Below are positions 51,917 to 62,307 of a stretch of 64,000 nucleotides of DNA, piece after piece (within the stretch, counting starts at the first letter, position 1; the number at the start of each line of letters is the position of its first letter). Source of the stretch: an uncultured Pelagibacteraceae bacterium (GTDB lineage: Bacteria; Pseudomonadota; Alphaproteobacteria; Pelagibacterales; Pelagibacteraceae); the NCBI GenBank assembly GCA_902588625.1, contig CACIPU010000003.1, forward strand, positions 1 through 64,000. The letters are read 5' to 3'. The position numbers and the translations under genes are program-made. Below the pieces are notes generated by a model. It was not told where the DNA came from. It worked only from the letters and a program-made list of their open reading frames with translations, and ran no database searches.

Positions 51917-54463
51917 TTAATTCTCTAAATCTTTTATACTAATAAACTTTTCAGCTAATTTACTATTATTTTTTTTTATTTCTTCTATAAAATTCCAGGC
52001 TAAAACTAGAACATAGTCAGGTTTTTCTTTTACCTTTATTTTAGATAAAATAGGAATATTCATTCCAGGTAAAAATTTACCATGTTTTAGTTTGTTGTCC
52101 TCTACTATAAAGTCAATTTCTTTTGATATGCCAAAAAAATTTAAAGCAGTTGTGGCCTTTGCTGGTGAGCCATAACCAATTATCTTGTTATTTTTGGTTT
52201 TAATTTTTTGTATATTTTTTCTAACATTATCTCTAATTTTATATACCTTTTCACCAAATTCTTGGTAAGTTTTATACTTTTTAATTCCAAAATCTTCTTC
52301 TTCTTTAAGTAATGATTTTACATTGTTTTCAATTTTAACTTTTTTACCTTTCTTAATATAAACTCTTATAGAGCCACCATGAGTATTTATCCTTTCTACC
52401 CTATAAATTTTGCCATCATGACGATTAAAGAAGTTAATTAAAGATGTTAATGACCAATAATTGTAATGTTCGTGATAAATATTATCAAAAGTTAAATCTT
52501 TTAAAGTATTTAACAAATATTGAACTTCAATAATTATAGTTCCATTTTTCTTTAAAAGTCTAAACATGCATTCAGCCATTTCTTTTAGTTTATCTGAATG
52601 AGCAAATACATTTGAAGCTAAAATTAAATCTGCATTTTTTTTAATTTTCTTTAAATTTTTTTCTTCTAAAAAACCATTAAATGTTTTAATCTTATTTTTA
52701 TTTGCCAATTTAGCTAAATTTTTTGCTGGTTCTATTCCTAATATTTTTTTAAAACCTAATTCTTTAAATGGTCTTAATGCAACGCCATCATTACTACCTA
52801 TATCGATTATATAAGATTTACTTTTATTTAGTTTAAAATTTTTTATATAACTTTTTGCTGCAGTTACAAAATGTTCAGTAAAAGATTTAGATGTAGATGA
52901 TGTGTAGAGATAATTTGAAAACATTTTTTTTGGGTCGACAGCTACAGATAGCTGACAGTTATGACAATTGTTACAATAGTTTACCTCTAGAGGATAAAGA
53001 TCACATTTTTCATTCTTTTTGTTTAATAGATTATTTGCAAGAGGTTGATACCCTAAAGATACAACTCTTTTTAAATTTCCATTTCCACAAGATCTACAAT
53101 TAAATTTATAGCAACTAAGTAATAAATCTCTTTCTTTCTCATCCACAAAGATATGTTTAATTGTATGAGTAATACCATAATTATCATGTTCTCTCTCGCC
53201 TCTTACTAGGTTTAAAAATGTTGTATCTTTAGTAAAAACCATCGTGTGGGCTACATTGGGTTTTATGATTGACAGTTGTCCTTCATTCACTACTTGTGTA
53301 ATTTTTGGAGAATTGGGATTAAGAATATCTTGAAATATTTCTATGATTTGTCCTTTCGTAAATAAACATTTTTGTTCCTGTTGAGGATGGTAATGATTAG
53401 CTCTAATTGTACCTTTTTTGGAATCTATTAAGCCAATTAAATTAATTGGTTCTGTCAACTCATGATTACTAATCTTACCTCTTGAGTCAATAAATTCATT
53501 TTCTCCATCTCTCACATGTTCTAAGTCTTTGATTAAATTTTGACTAGACCATTTTGAAATCATATCTTTAATACTTTCATCTAGGCTATAAAGGAATTTA
53601 AAACCTGTACCTAATATTTTTTTATTGGATAAAGAAAATCCTAAATTTGGTATTTCATCGTTAGTTTCTCTTAGAGTTATTTTTGGATTGTATTTTTTAC
53701 AAATCTCAGCTACCTCTTTGACTGTAATTGTATCTTTGGTTAAATTGAAAACTTCAGAAGAAATATCTTCCCTTTCCTCCATATGTTTAAAGCATCTCGC
53801 TACATCAATTAGTGGAACTAAACTTTTTACCTGTCGACCTCCTGCAAAAAGTTTTAAAATGCCATTTTGAGATGCAATTTTTGAAAAAAGATTTGGCATT
53901 ATATCTATCCTGGCTGTATCAGAAGAGTATCCATAAACTGATCCTAATCTTAAAATTATATAATTCTTGCCTGATTCTTTTAATTGTCTTTCATTTACTA
54001 CTTTTGAGTTTGCGTAAGAAAGTATAGGTTTAGTCTCTTCATCTTCAAGTATGTCATTTTTTACTTTATCAATTCCTTCGTAAACTACATGGGTTGATGG
54101 TAAAATTATTTTACATTTATCGCTAATAGCATCTAATATATTTTGAGTTCCTTTTTCTGCTACTAAATTAATTTTTTCATCTTTATCTTTATTTCCCTCG
54201 CTTCGAGTTCTTGGAACATCAGTGATTCCAGCAAGATGATGTACTATATCAGCATCTTTACAATATTTATTAACCAGTTCTTTATCTAAAATATCTCCAT
54301 GGATAAAATTCATATTCCAATTTCTTAATTGATTAACACGTTCAGATATAAATCTATTATCGATCACTATAATTTCATTATTCCAACTAACTCCTGAGTA
54401 TATTTTACATAGCTCAGTACCTATATAACCAATTCCACCAGTAATAACGATTTTTTTAGACAT
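51917..54463 (-). CDS. Tri-domain NDP-sugar enzyme: SDR-family NAD-dependent epimerase/dehydratase + WxcM-like cupin + Zn-type sugar C-methyltransferase
   Basis: One 848-aa ORF. Approx. aa 1-305 has Rossmann ITGGIGYIGTELCKIY and YANSK (YxxxK). Approx. aa 325-440 has cupin ANHYHPQQEQKCLFTKGQ. Approx. aa 455-848 has CRSCGNGNLKRVVSLGYQPLANNLL (Zn-binding Methyltransf_13 type), IDIGSNDGVALRPF (SAM site) and C-terminal GYGSPAKATTALNFFGI (Methyltransf_14 type). Confidence 0.85.
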   Translation of the reverse strand: MSKKIVITGGIGYIGTELCKIYSGVSWNNEIIVIDNRFISERVNQLRNWNMNFIHGDILDKELVNKYCKDADIVHHLAGITDVPRTRSEGNKDKDEKINLVAEKGTQNILDAISDKCKIILPSTHVVYEGIDKVKNDILEDEETKPILSYANSKVVNERQLKESGKNYIILRLGSVYGYSSDTARIDIMPNLFSKIASQNGILKLFAGGRQVKSLVPLIDVARCFKHMEEREDISSEVFNLTKDTITVKEVAEICKKYNPKITLRETNDEIPNLGFSLSNKKILGTGFKFLYSLDESIKDMISKWSSQNLIKDLEHVRDGENEFIDSRGKISNHELTEPINLIGLIDSKKGTIRANHYHPQQEQKCLFTKGQIIEIFQDILNPNSPKITQVVNEGQLSIIKPNVAHTMVFTKDTTFLNLVRGEREHDNYGITHTIKHIFVDEKERDLLLSCYKFNCRSCGNGNLKRVVSLGYQPLANNLLNKKNEKCDLYPLEVNYCNNCHNCQLSVAVDPKKMFSNYLYTSSTSKSFTEHFVTAAKSYIKNFKLNKSKSYIIDIGSNDGVALRPFKELGFKKILGIEPAKNLAKLANKNKIKTFNGFLEEKNLKKIKKNADLILASNVFAHSDKLKEMAECMFRLLKKNGTIIIEVQYLLNTLKDLTFDNIYHEHYNYWSLTSLINFFNRHDGKIYRVERINTHGGSIRVYIKKGKKVKIENNVKSLLKEEEDFGIKKYKTYQEFGEKVYKIRDNVRKNIQKIKTKNNKIIGYGSPAKATTALNFFGISKEIDFIVEDNKLKHGKFLPGMNIPILSKIKVKEKPDYVLVLAWNFIEEIKKNNSKLAEKFISIKDLEN

Positions 54464-54475
54464 ATATCTATTTAT

Positions 54476-54500
54476 ACTTTATTAAAATAAAGTCTTTATT
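54476..54500. repeat. Alternating inverted repeats ACTTTATT-AA-AATAAAGT and AATAAAG-T-CTTTATT in the divergent intergenic region
   Basis: Read directly: actttattaaaataaagtctttatt has two overlapping perfect dyads between the divergent starts of the fusion gene and the GT17 gene. Confidence 0.6.
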
Positions 54501-54531
54501 TATATTATATAAATCAAAGTTTCAATTAAAT

Positions 54532-55431
54532 ATGAAAATTTACGATTGCTTTCAGTTCTTTGACGAAGAGATGCTTTTGGATCTCAGGTTAAATATCATG
54601 AATAAATATGTGGACAAATTCGTCATAACAGAAGCAACATATATGCATAATGGAAAATCAAAAAAACTTAATTTTGATATAAAAAAATACTCAAAATTTA
54701 AAGAAAAAATTATTTATATTGTTGTTGAAGATCAACCCAAAGATCTTTTTAAGATTTACAATTCTGATAAAAATACAAGAGATACAAGAGGTCAAAAATT
54801 AGTTTTAAATGGTTATAAAAGAGATAACTACCAAAGACAAATGGCATTAAGTGCTTTGAAAAATATTGATGTTAATGATTGGATCATTATTAGTGATATA
54901 GATGAAATTCCTAAATTAGAAAATATTAATTTAAAAGATGTTAAAAATAAAATTGTTATATTCAAACAAAAAATTTTTTATTATAAATTTAACTTAATAT
55001 ACCCAAATATTTTATGGCATGGATCTAAAATGTGTAGGAAAAAAGATTTCATATCACCACAATGGTTACGTAATATAAAACATAAAATCTACCCTTATTG
55101 GAGACTGGATACAATATTTTCAAAAAAAAAATATAGCAATATTTTACATGTGGACGATGGAGGTTGGCATTTTACAAATATTAAGTCACCGGTAGATATT
55201 GAGAAAAAACTTTTAAACTATACACACCATTATGAATTTGAACAAAGTCAAATTACATTAGATGATTTAAAAAAAAGAATGTCAGATAAAAAAATTATTT
55301 ACGATCATGATGTAGACCAGCGTAAATCTAAATGGAATTCAAATAAAACCTTAGAAATTGCTGAATTATCTGTGTTACCTGATTATATTAATGATAATTA
55401 TGATCTATATAGTAATTGGCTAGAAAAATAA
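54532..55431 (+). CDS. Glycosyltransferase family 17-like protein
   Basis: MKIYDCFQFFDEEMLLDLRLNIMNKYVDKFVITEATYMHNGKSKKLNF and DWIIISDIDEIPK (acidic nucleotide-sugar motif); WHFTNI near the C-terminus. Confidence 0.8.
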   Translation: MKIYDCFQFFDEEMLLDLRLNIMNKYVDKFVITEATYMHNGKSKKLNFDIKKYSKFKEKIIYIVVEDQPKDLFKIYNSDKNTRDTRGQKLVLNGYKRDNYQRQMALSALKNIDVNDWIIISDIDEIPKLENINLKDVKNKIVIFKQKIFYYKFNLIYPNILWHGSKMCRKKDFISPQWLRNIKHKIYPYWRLDTIFSKKKYSNILHVDDGGWHFTNIKSPVDIEKKLLNYTHHYEFEQSQITLDDLKKRMSDKKIIYDHDVDQRKSKWNSNKTLEIAELSVLPDYINDNYDLYSNWLEK

Positions 55432-55436
55432 TTTTT

Positions 55437-57833
55437 TTAGTGTGTACTTTCTGTAGAAGGTTTTATTCCAGATTTTGAAGTTGGTAATTTTTCAACTTCT
55501 ATCCATTCGACTGGTTTTAATTCTTTTGTAAGAGCTAATTTTAATACTTCATCAACTGTTTTAACTGTTTCAATTTTTATAGACTCTAAAATATTTTTAG
55601 GTATTTCTGCTAAATCTTTTTTATTTTCCTCAGGTATTACAACTCTTTGAATTCCAGCTCTATGAGCTGCTAACAATTTCTCTTTCAATCCACCGATACC
55701 TAAAACATGACCTCTTAACGTCACTTCACCAGTCATAGCAATATTTCTATCTACTGGAACTCCAGTTATAGATGAAACTATAGATGTTACCATCGCAATA
55801 CCAGCAGACGGTCCGTCCTTTGGAGTTGCTCCCTCAGGAACATGTATATGAAAATCTTTTTTTTCAAATATTGGAGGTATTATTCCAAATTCCAAAGATT
55901 TAGATCTTACATATGATTTTGCTGCTTTTACTGACTCTTGCATTACATCACCTAACTTACCTGTAATTTGCATTTTACCTTTTCCGGGCATTACAGCAGA
56001 CTCGATTTTTAATATTTCTCCTCCATATTCTGTCCAAGCTAATCCTGTAACAATTCCAATCTTATTTTCTGACTCAACTTCACCATATTTAAATTTTTTA
56101 ACACCTAAAAAATTAGTTAAATTTCCAGAATTAATTGTATTATCAGTAGACTTATTTACTAAAATATTTTTTATTGTTTTTCTAGCTAATTTTGAAATTT
56201 CTCTTTCGAGATTCCTAACACCAGATTCTTTTGTATAACATCTTATTACATCTTTAAGTGCTTCTGGTTTTATATCCAATTCATTTTCTTTAAGACCGTT
56301 ATCTTTTATTTGTTTAGGTATTAGATAATTATTTGCAATATTAATTTTTTCATCTTCTGTGTAACCTGGAATTCTAATGACTTCCAACCTATCAAGAAGA
56401 GGTGGAAGGATGTTTAATGTATTTGCAGTAGTAACGAACATTACATCAGATAAATCGTAATCAACTTCTAAATAATGGTCATTAAAATTTATGTTCTGTT
56501 CAGGATCTAAAGCTTCTAATAAAGCTGAAGATGGATCTCCTCTATAATCAGATCCAACTTTATCAATTTCATCAAGTAAAAATAATGGGTTTTTGGTACC
56601 CGCTTTTTTCATTTGTTGAATAATTTTTCCAGGTAACGATCCGATGTAAGTTCTCCTGTGTCCTCTTATTTCAGCCTCATCCCTTACTCCACCCAAAGAC
56701 ATTCTAACAAATTTTCTTCCTGTAGCTCTTGCTATTGACTTACCTAAAGAAGTTTTACCTACACCCGGAGGTCCAACTAAACATAATATGGCTCCCTTTA
56801 TTTTGCCCACTCTTTTTTGGACCGCTAAATATTCAAGTATTCTTTCTTTTACTTTATCTAAACCATAATGATCTTTATCTAACACTTTCTTAGCTTCAGT
56901 AATATCTATATTATCTGAATTTTTTGATTTATTATACCAGGGTAACTCTATCATCCAATCTAGATAATTTCTTACAACAGTCGCTTCTGCTGACATTGAG
57001 CTCATAGATTTTAATTTTTTTAATTCTGCTATACATTTAGTTGAAGCTTCTTTTGGCATTTTTGCTTTAATAATTGCTTTTTGTAAATTTGCTATTTCAT
57101 CTTTACCATCTTCAATTTCTCCAAGCTCTTTTTGAATTGCTTTCATTTGCTCATTTAAATAGTACTCCCTTTGAGTTTTTTCCATTTGATTTTTAACTCT
57201 TCCCCTAATTCTTTTTTCTACACCAATAACATTAATTTCATTATTAATATGACCTATTAGCTTTTCTAATCTTTTTTTCAAATTGATAGTTTCTAGTAAT
57301 TTTTGCTTTTCGAATATTGATATATTTAATTGGCCGGATATATGGTCAGCTATTTTAGTTGGATTTTTTTGATCTTTCAAAGATGTTAATAGTTCAGACG
57401 GAATTTTTTTATTTAAATTAGTTAATTTTTCAAGCTTTCTTATCATTGCAACTGCAAAAGGAAGAAGATCTTCTTTTGTATCGATGACATCTTTGCAAAC
57501 CTCTACGGAAGTTTTTAAAAAATCTTTATCATTCTTACATTCAATTATTTTGATTCTATCAATTCCTTCAACAAGAACTTTCACTGTACCATCGGGGAGT
57601 TTTAACAATTGTAAAATTTTACTTTCACAACCATACGAATATAAATTTTCTTCAGCTGGGTCATCAATTTCAGGATTTTTTTGAGTGACTAATATAATCT
57701 TTTTGTTTGTTTTCATTACCTCATTTAATGCTTTTATAGATTTATCTCTTCCAACAAAGAGTGGCACGATCATGCCTGGAAACACGACTATATCTCTTAA
57801 CGGCAAACACGGAAAAAAATCACTTTTATTCAT
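55437..57833 (-). CDS. lon: ATP-dependent protease Lon
   Basis: LPLRDIVVFPGMIVPLFVGRDKSIKAL, CLVGPPGVGKTSLGKSIARATGR, PEGATPKDGPSAGIAM (catalytic Ser). Confidence 0.98.
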   Translation of the reverse strand: MNKSDFFPCLPLRDIVVFPGMIVPLFVGRDKSIKALNEVMKTNKKIILVTQKNPEIDDPAEENLYSYGCESKILQLLKLPDGTVKVLVEGIDRIKIIECKNDKDFLKTSVEVCKDVIDTKEDLLPFAVAMIRKLEKLTNLNKKIPSELLTSLKDQKNPTKIADHISGQLNISIFEKQKLLETINLKKRLEKLIGHINNEINVIGVEKRIRGRVKNQMEKTQREYYLNEQMKAIQKELGEIEDGKDEIANLQKAIIKAKMPKEASTKCIAELKKLKSMSSMSAEATVVRNYLDWMIELPWYNKSKNSDNIDITEAKKVLDKDHYGLDKVKERILEYLAVQKRVGKIKGAILCLVGPPGVGKTSLGKSIARATGRKFVRMSLGGVRDEAEIRGHRRTYIGSLPGKIIQQMKKAGTKNPLFLLDEIDKVGSDYRGDPSSALLEALDPEQNINFNDHYLEVDYDLSDVMFVTTANTLNILPPLLDRLEVIRIPGYTEDEKINIANNYLIPKQIKDNGLKENELDIKPEALKDVIRCYTKESGVRNLEREISKLARKTIKNILVNKSTDNTINSGNLTNFLGVKKFKYGEVESENKIGIVTGLAWTEYGGEILKIESAVMPGKGKMQITGKLGDVMQESVKAAKSYVRSKSLEFGIIPPIFEKKDFHIHVPEGATPKDGPSAGIAMVTSIVSSITGVPVDRNIAMTGEVTLRGHVLGIGGLKEKLLAAHRAGIQRVVIPEENKKDLAEIPKNILESIKIETVKTVDEVLKLALTKELKPVEWIEVEKLPTSKSGIKPSTESTH

Positions 57834-57877
57834 TATCGGAGTATATGGGTATTATTATAAATATTTCAACAACTTTT

Positions 57878-59131
57878 TTATGCAGCTGTTGTTTTTTTAT
57901 TTTTTATATGCGTAATTATTGGTTCACTATTATTCTTGACATTTGAGCTATTTACTGTCACCTCGCTAACATCGCTCATTGCAGGAAGTTTAAACATAGT
58001 TTTTAACAATAAAGCCTCTATTATAGATCTCAATCCTCTAGCTCCGGTTTTTTTGTTAATTGCTTTTTTTGCAATTTCTAGAATAGCATCTTCATTGAAA
58101 TTTAGTTTTACATTTTCAAATTCAAAAAGTCTTTTATACTGTTTTATTAATGAATTTTTTGGCTCTTTTAAAATTTTTACTAAAGATTTTTCGTCAAGCT
58201 CTTCAAGTGTTGCAAGAATAGGCATTCTTCCAACAAACTCAGGAATTAAACCATATTTTATTAGATCTTCAGGTTCTAGACTTTTTATTAGTTCATCAGT
58301 AGGTTGATCCTGGAAGTGTTTAACTTTAGCTCCAAATCCTATAGAAGTATCACTACCCCTTTTTGCGATCACTTTATCAAGTCCTGCAAATGCTCCTCCA
58401 CAAATAAACAATATGTTTGTAGTATCAACTTGTAAAAATTCCTGCTGCGGATGTTTTCTTCCACCTTGAGGTGGAACGCTGGCTATTGTTCCCTCCATTA
58501 TTTTAAGTAAAGCTTGTTGCACTCCCTCTCCTGAAACATCTCTTGTTATAGAAGGGTTTTCAGATTTTCTGCTTATTTTATCTACTTCATCTATATAGAC
58601 TATTCCTCTTTGAGCTTTTTCAACATTATAATCTGCAGCTTGCAACAATTTAAGAATTATATTTTCAACATCTTCTCCTACATAGCCTGCTTCAGTTAAA
58701 GTAGTTGCATCAGCCATTGTAAAAGGAACATCGATAATTCTTGCCAAAGTTTGAGCTAATAAAGTTTTTCCACATCCAGTTGGACCGACTAAAAGAATAT
58801 TAGATTTAGAAAGTTCAACATCTTTACTGCTATCAGTTTCATAATTTAATCTTTTATAATGATTATGTACTGCTACTGACAACACTTCTTTTGCATAAGG
58901 TTGACCAATGACATAATCATCTAAAACTTTACAAATTTTTTGAGGTGTTGGTACTCCCTCTTGATTATTAATGAAAGAATCTTTGTTTTCTTCTTTAATT
59001 ATATCCATACATAGTTCAACACATTCATCACAGATAAAAACTGTAGGACCAGCAATTAATTTTCTTACTTCGTGCTGACTTTTTCCACAAAATGAACAAT
59101 ACAATATATTTTTATTATTTTTTTCTGACAT
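57878..59131 (-). CDS. clpX: ATP-dependent Clp protease ATP-binding subunit ClpX
   Basis: [30 protein letters not shown] zinc finger; [20 protein letters not shown]. Confidence 0.98.
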   Translation of the reverse strand: MSEKNNKNILYCSFCGKSQHEVRKLIAGPTVFICDECVELCMDIIKEENKDSFINNQEGVPTPQKICKVLDDYVIGQPYAKEVLSVAVHNHYKRLNYETDSSKDVELSKSNILLVGPTGCGKTLLAQTLARIIDVPFTMADATTLTEAGYVGEDVENIILKLLQAADYNVEKAQRGIVYIDEVDKISRKSENPSITRDVSGEGVQQALLKIMEGTIASVPPQGGRKHPQQEFLQVDTTNILFICGGAFAGLDKVIAKRGSDTSIGFGAKVKHFQDQPTDELIKSLEPEDLIKYGLIPEFVGRMPILATLEELDEKSLVKILKEPKNSLIKQYKRLFEFENVKLNFNEDAILEIAKKAINKKTGARGLRSIIEALLLKTMFKLPAMSDVSEVTVNSSNVKNNSEPIITHIKNKKTTAA

Positions 59132-59219
59132 AATTTAAAAACGAATCACTTAAAATAAAAATAAACTAATATTAAAAGTTATCAAGTTTAAGTTGAGTTT
59201 GTTAACTAAATCTAGTGGC

Positions 59220-59831
59220 TTAAGATCTTTTTTCCACAACTTCATCTATCAATCCAAAACTCTTGGCTTCGTTTGGAGTCATAAAGTTGTCCCTTTCTAG
59301 GGCTTTCTTAATTTCCTGTTCACTTTTTTTTGTATGTTTAGAATAAATCTTATTCAATCTATCTTTTAATGATAATATTTCTTTAGCATGAATTTCAATA
59401 TCTGTGGCTTGACCTTGATAACCTGCAGATGGTTGGTGAACCATAATTCTAGAATTAGGTAATGAAAATCTTTTTCCCTTTTCGCCAGCAGATAATAAAA
59501 AAGAACCCATTGAAGATGCTTGACCGATACACAAAGTTGAAACTGGAGGTTTTATATATTGCATAGTGTCATAAATACCAAATCCAGATGTTACTAATCC
59601 TCCTGGACTATTAATATAAAAAGATATTTCTTTTTTTGGGTTTTCAGATTCTAAAAACAATAGTTGAGCAGTAATTAAAGTTGAAACATTATCGTTTACA
59701 GGACCAACTAAAAAAATTATACGCTCTTTTAATAACCTAGAATAAATATCATAGGCTCTCTCACCTCTATTTGATTGTTCAACAACCATTGGGATCAAGT
59801 TATTCATATTTTCTTCAATTTTATTATTCAT
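59220..59831 (-). CDS. clpP: ATP-dependent Clp protease proteolytic subunit ClpP
   Basis: [72 protein letters not shown]. Confidence 0.98.
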   Translation of the reverse strand: MNNKIEENMNNLIPMVVEQSNRGERAYDIYSRLLKERIIFLVGPVNDNVSTLITAQLLFLESENPKKEISFYINSPGGLVTSGFGIYDTMQYIKPPVSTLCIGQASSMGSFLLSAGEKGKRFSLPNSRIMVHQPSAGYQGQATDIEIHAKEILSLKDRLNKIYSKHTKKSEQEIKKALERDNFMTPNEAKSFGLIDEVVEKRS

Positions 59832-59866
59832 AACGAATCAACAATCTGAAGTTATACAACTTATGA

Positions 59867-61285
59867 TTACTTTTTTCTAATTTTTTTATTTTTTTTTACT
59901 ATTTTAGAGGCTTTTTTTAGTTTTCCAGTCTGTTTCTTACCAGGAGATTTTTCACTTTTTTTATTTTCATGGTTGTGATCGTGGTTATGTTTTAGGTCAT
60001 GTTCTTTTTTTAAAATTTTTTCAGCTTCTTGAAGTGAGATAACTTTTTTTGTTTGTTTGGATTTTTCTTTAATTAAGTTTAAAATTTTTTCTTCATAAAT
60101 ATTTCCTCTTAGACTTGAGGCTGCTGCAGGATTTTTTTGATAATAATCCAAAATTTGTTTTTCTTGCCCTGGCATAGATTGAACTTGTTTTTGGATTTCG
60201 TTTTTTAATTCTTGTTCTTCAACTTTTAATTTATTAGCCTCTCCCAATTCGTTTAGTATCAAACCTAATTTGATCCTTTTTTTTGCTATTTTTAAATTTT
60301 CATTTTTATTTTTTTCAATGTCTTCTTTTTTTAAACCCTGAGTAATTATTGACAACTCTTGATTTAGAAGGTTATCAGGTATTTCAACATTATGAATTTT
60401 TTCTATTTGGTTTAATATATTATCTTTCGATATTGCATCTAGACTCATTTTATATTGACTTTGAATTTGTTTATTTACCATTATTTTTAAATCATTCAAA
60501 TCTTTTGCTCCAAGATTTTTAGCAAATTCATCATCAATTTTTGTTGCTTCAGGTTTTTTAATATTTAAGATTTTACACTCAAAATTTGCCTTTTTATTTG
60601 CATATTCTTTTTTGGGATAATTTTCGGGAAGTGTCACCGTAACTTCTTTTATATCTTTTTTTTTAGCTCCAACTAATTGATTATCAAAACCTTTTATAAA
60701 TAAATCTTTACCTAAAACTATTTGTGTGTTCTTTCCTTCGCCACCATCAAATTTTTTATTTTCAACTTTGGCTTCATAATCAAATATTACTAGATCTCCT
60801 ATTACGGCAGTTTCATTTTCCGTTTTATCTTTAAAATTATTTTGATTTTTAGCTATATCTTCTAGCTTTGTTTTTGTTTCCTCTTCTGTGATTTTGACTT
60901 CATAATCTACAAATTTAATATTTTCTAAAGATTGAAGTTTTATAGATGGCAATTCATCTATCTCTAATGTGTAAGTTAAATCTTTTCCTTCACCATATGA
61001 TTTAAGATCTAATTTTGGTTGACCCGCAACTTTAATTTTTTTTTCTTCTAAGGCTTTTGTAGAAGTTTCTTTTAAAATCTTTTCTAAAACTTCTCCATAA
61101 ATAGCTTTACCAAACTGTCTTTTTAAAACTTCTACTGGAACTTTCCCGGGTCTAAAACCTTTTAAGTTTACTGTTTTACTTAATTCGTTCAATCTTATTA
61201 CCATTTGCTCGTCGATAATTTTTTTTTCAACTAAAATTTTAAGATTAGTCTTCAGTCCTTTTTTGGAATCAATAGTTACTTTCAT
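59867..61285 (-). CDS. tig: Trigger factor with His-/Lys-rich C-terminal tail
   Basis: LKGFRPGKVPVEVLKRQFG; FKBP domain GDLVIFDYEAKVENKKFDGGEG; upstream of clpP. Confidence 0.95.
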   Translation of the reverse strand: MKVTIDSKKGLKTNLKILVEKKIIDEQMVIRLNELSKTVNLKGFRPGKVPVEVLKRQFGKAIYGEVLEKILKETSTKALEEKKIKVAGQPKLDLKSYGEGKDLTYTLEIDELPSIKLQSLENIKFVDYEVKITEEETKTKLEDIAKNQNNFKDKTENETAVIGDLVIFDYEAKVENKKFDGGEGKNTQIVLGKDLFIKGFDNQLVGAKKKDIKEVTVTLPENYPKKEYANKKANFECKILNIKKPEATKIDDEFAKNLGAKDLNDLKIMVNKQIQSQYKMSLDAISKDNILNQIEKIHNVEIPDNLLNQELSIITQGLKKEDIEKNKNENLKIAKKRIKLGLILNELGEANKLKVEEQELKNEIQKQVQSMPGQEKQILDYYQKNPAAASSLRGNIYEEKILNLIKEKSKQTKKVISLQEAEKILKKEHDLKHNHDHNHENKKSEKSPGKKQTGKLKKASKIVKKNKKIRKK

Positions 61286-61291
61286 AAATTC

Positions 61292-61376
61292 TGGTGGGCA
61301 AGAAGAGACTCGAACTCTTAATCCGTGAGGAACCGGTTCCTAAGACCGGCGCGTATACCAATTCCGCCACTTGCCC
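61292..61376 (-). tRNA. tRNA-Leu (TAG), CCA encoded
   Basis: Reverse complement GGGCAAGTGGCGGAATTGGTATACGCGCCGGTCTTAGGAACCGG...GAGTTCGAGTCTCTTCTTGCCCACCA; class II variable arm; anticodon loop CTTAGGA. Confidence 0.96.
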
Positions 61377-61419
61377 GTGCACGATTTATTATCAAATTAA
61401 AAGATAATGTCCAAGTCTA

Positions 61420-62307
61420 TTAAACAATTTTAATTTTACTACCCTTTTTTACAATATAAATTCCTATAATTACAGCTAACAACGAAATAATAACTTTTGG
61501 TGTAATTAATTCTCCTAAAATTAAAAAACCTAAAATTACCCCAAATATTGGTATTAGATATGCTACTTGGGACTGAAATACTAAACCGTTATGTTTCAAA
61601 ATATAAAATCTTAATAACCAGGCTATCCCAGTTGAAAAAATTCCAAGATATAGAAGAGAAATGGAAGAATCTAATCTTGGTGATAAATTCCATGGTTGTT
61701 CAATAAAAAAAGATATGGGCAATAATACTATAGATCCCCAAATTAAAATTGATGCAGTAACATTTTCATTTTTTTTATTACTAATTTTTAAAGTTAATAA
61801 CCCTCCAACAACATAAAATGTAGACCCACATAAAATTAACAAAGCTGAAATAAAATTATTTTTATTTATTAATATATTGTCAGAAAATAAAAAAATTATT
61901 CCTGAAAACCCCAATAAAACACCTAATGATTTTACTAAATTAATTTTTTCATTTTTGGTAAAAAAATGAGCTAAAACCGTAGCGCTCAAAGGAGTGCTAG
62001 CCATCAATATTGCAGCTAAATTACTTTGAATATTTTTAACTCCAAACGCTATAAGAAAAAAAGGTATTACTAAATTTATAACTCCAATAGATGCAAACCA
62101 ATACCAATCCTTCGAGAATGCTTCTATTTTAATTTTTTTTATATAACATAATAAAATTACTGGGATAGCTCCTAGAAAAATTCTTAAGAATGCAATCGTA
62201 AGTGGACCATATGAATAGGTGGCAATTTTTATATTAAAAAAAGCTGAAGCCCAAATCAGTGCAAGTAATATTAAGACAAAATAATCTAACGATTTAGCTT
62301 CTCTCAT
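61420..62307 (-). CDS. EamA/DMT family permease
   Basis: About 10 TM segments; IWASAFFNIKIATYSYGPLTIAFLRIFLGAIPV and PLSATVLAHFFTKNEKINLVKSLGVLLGFSGI (EamA repeats). Confidence 0.88.
   Translation of the reverse strand: MREAKSLDYFVLILLALIWASAFFNIKIATYSYGPLTIAFLRIFLGAIPVILLCYIKKIKIEAFSKDWYWFASIGVINLVIPFFLIAFGVKNIQSNLAAILMASTPLSATVLAHFFTKNEKINLVKSLGVLLGFSGIIFLFSDNILINKNNFISALLILCGSTFYVVGGLLTLKISNKKNENVTASILIWGSIVLLPISFFIEQPWNLSPRLDSSISLLYLGIFSTGIAWLLRFYILKHNGLVFQSQVAYLIPIFGVILGFLILGELITPKVIISLLAVIIGIYIVKKGSKIKIV

Noticed and set aside
57936-58307. 123-aa plus-strand ORF
   Set aside because: Antisense to clpX.
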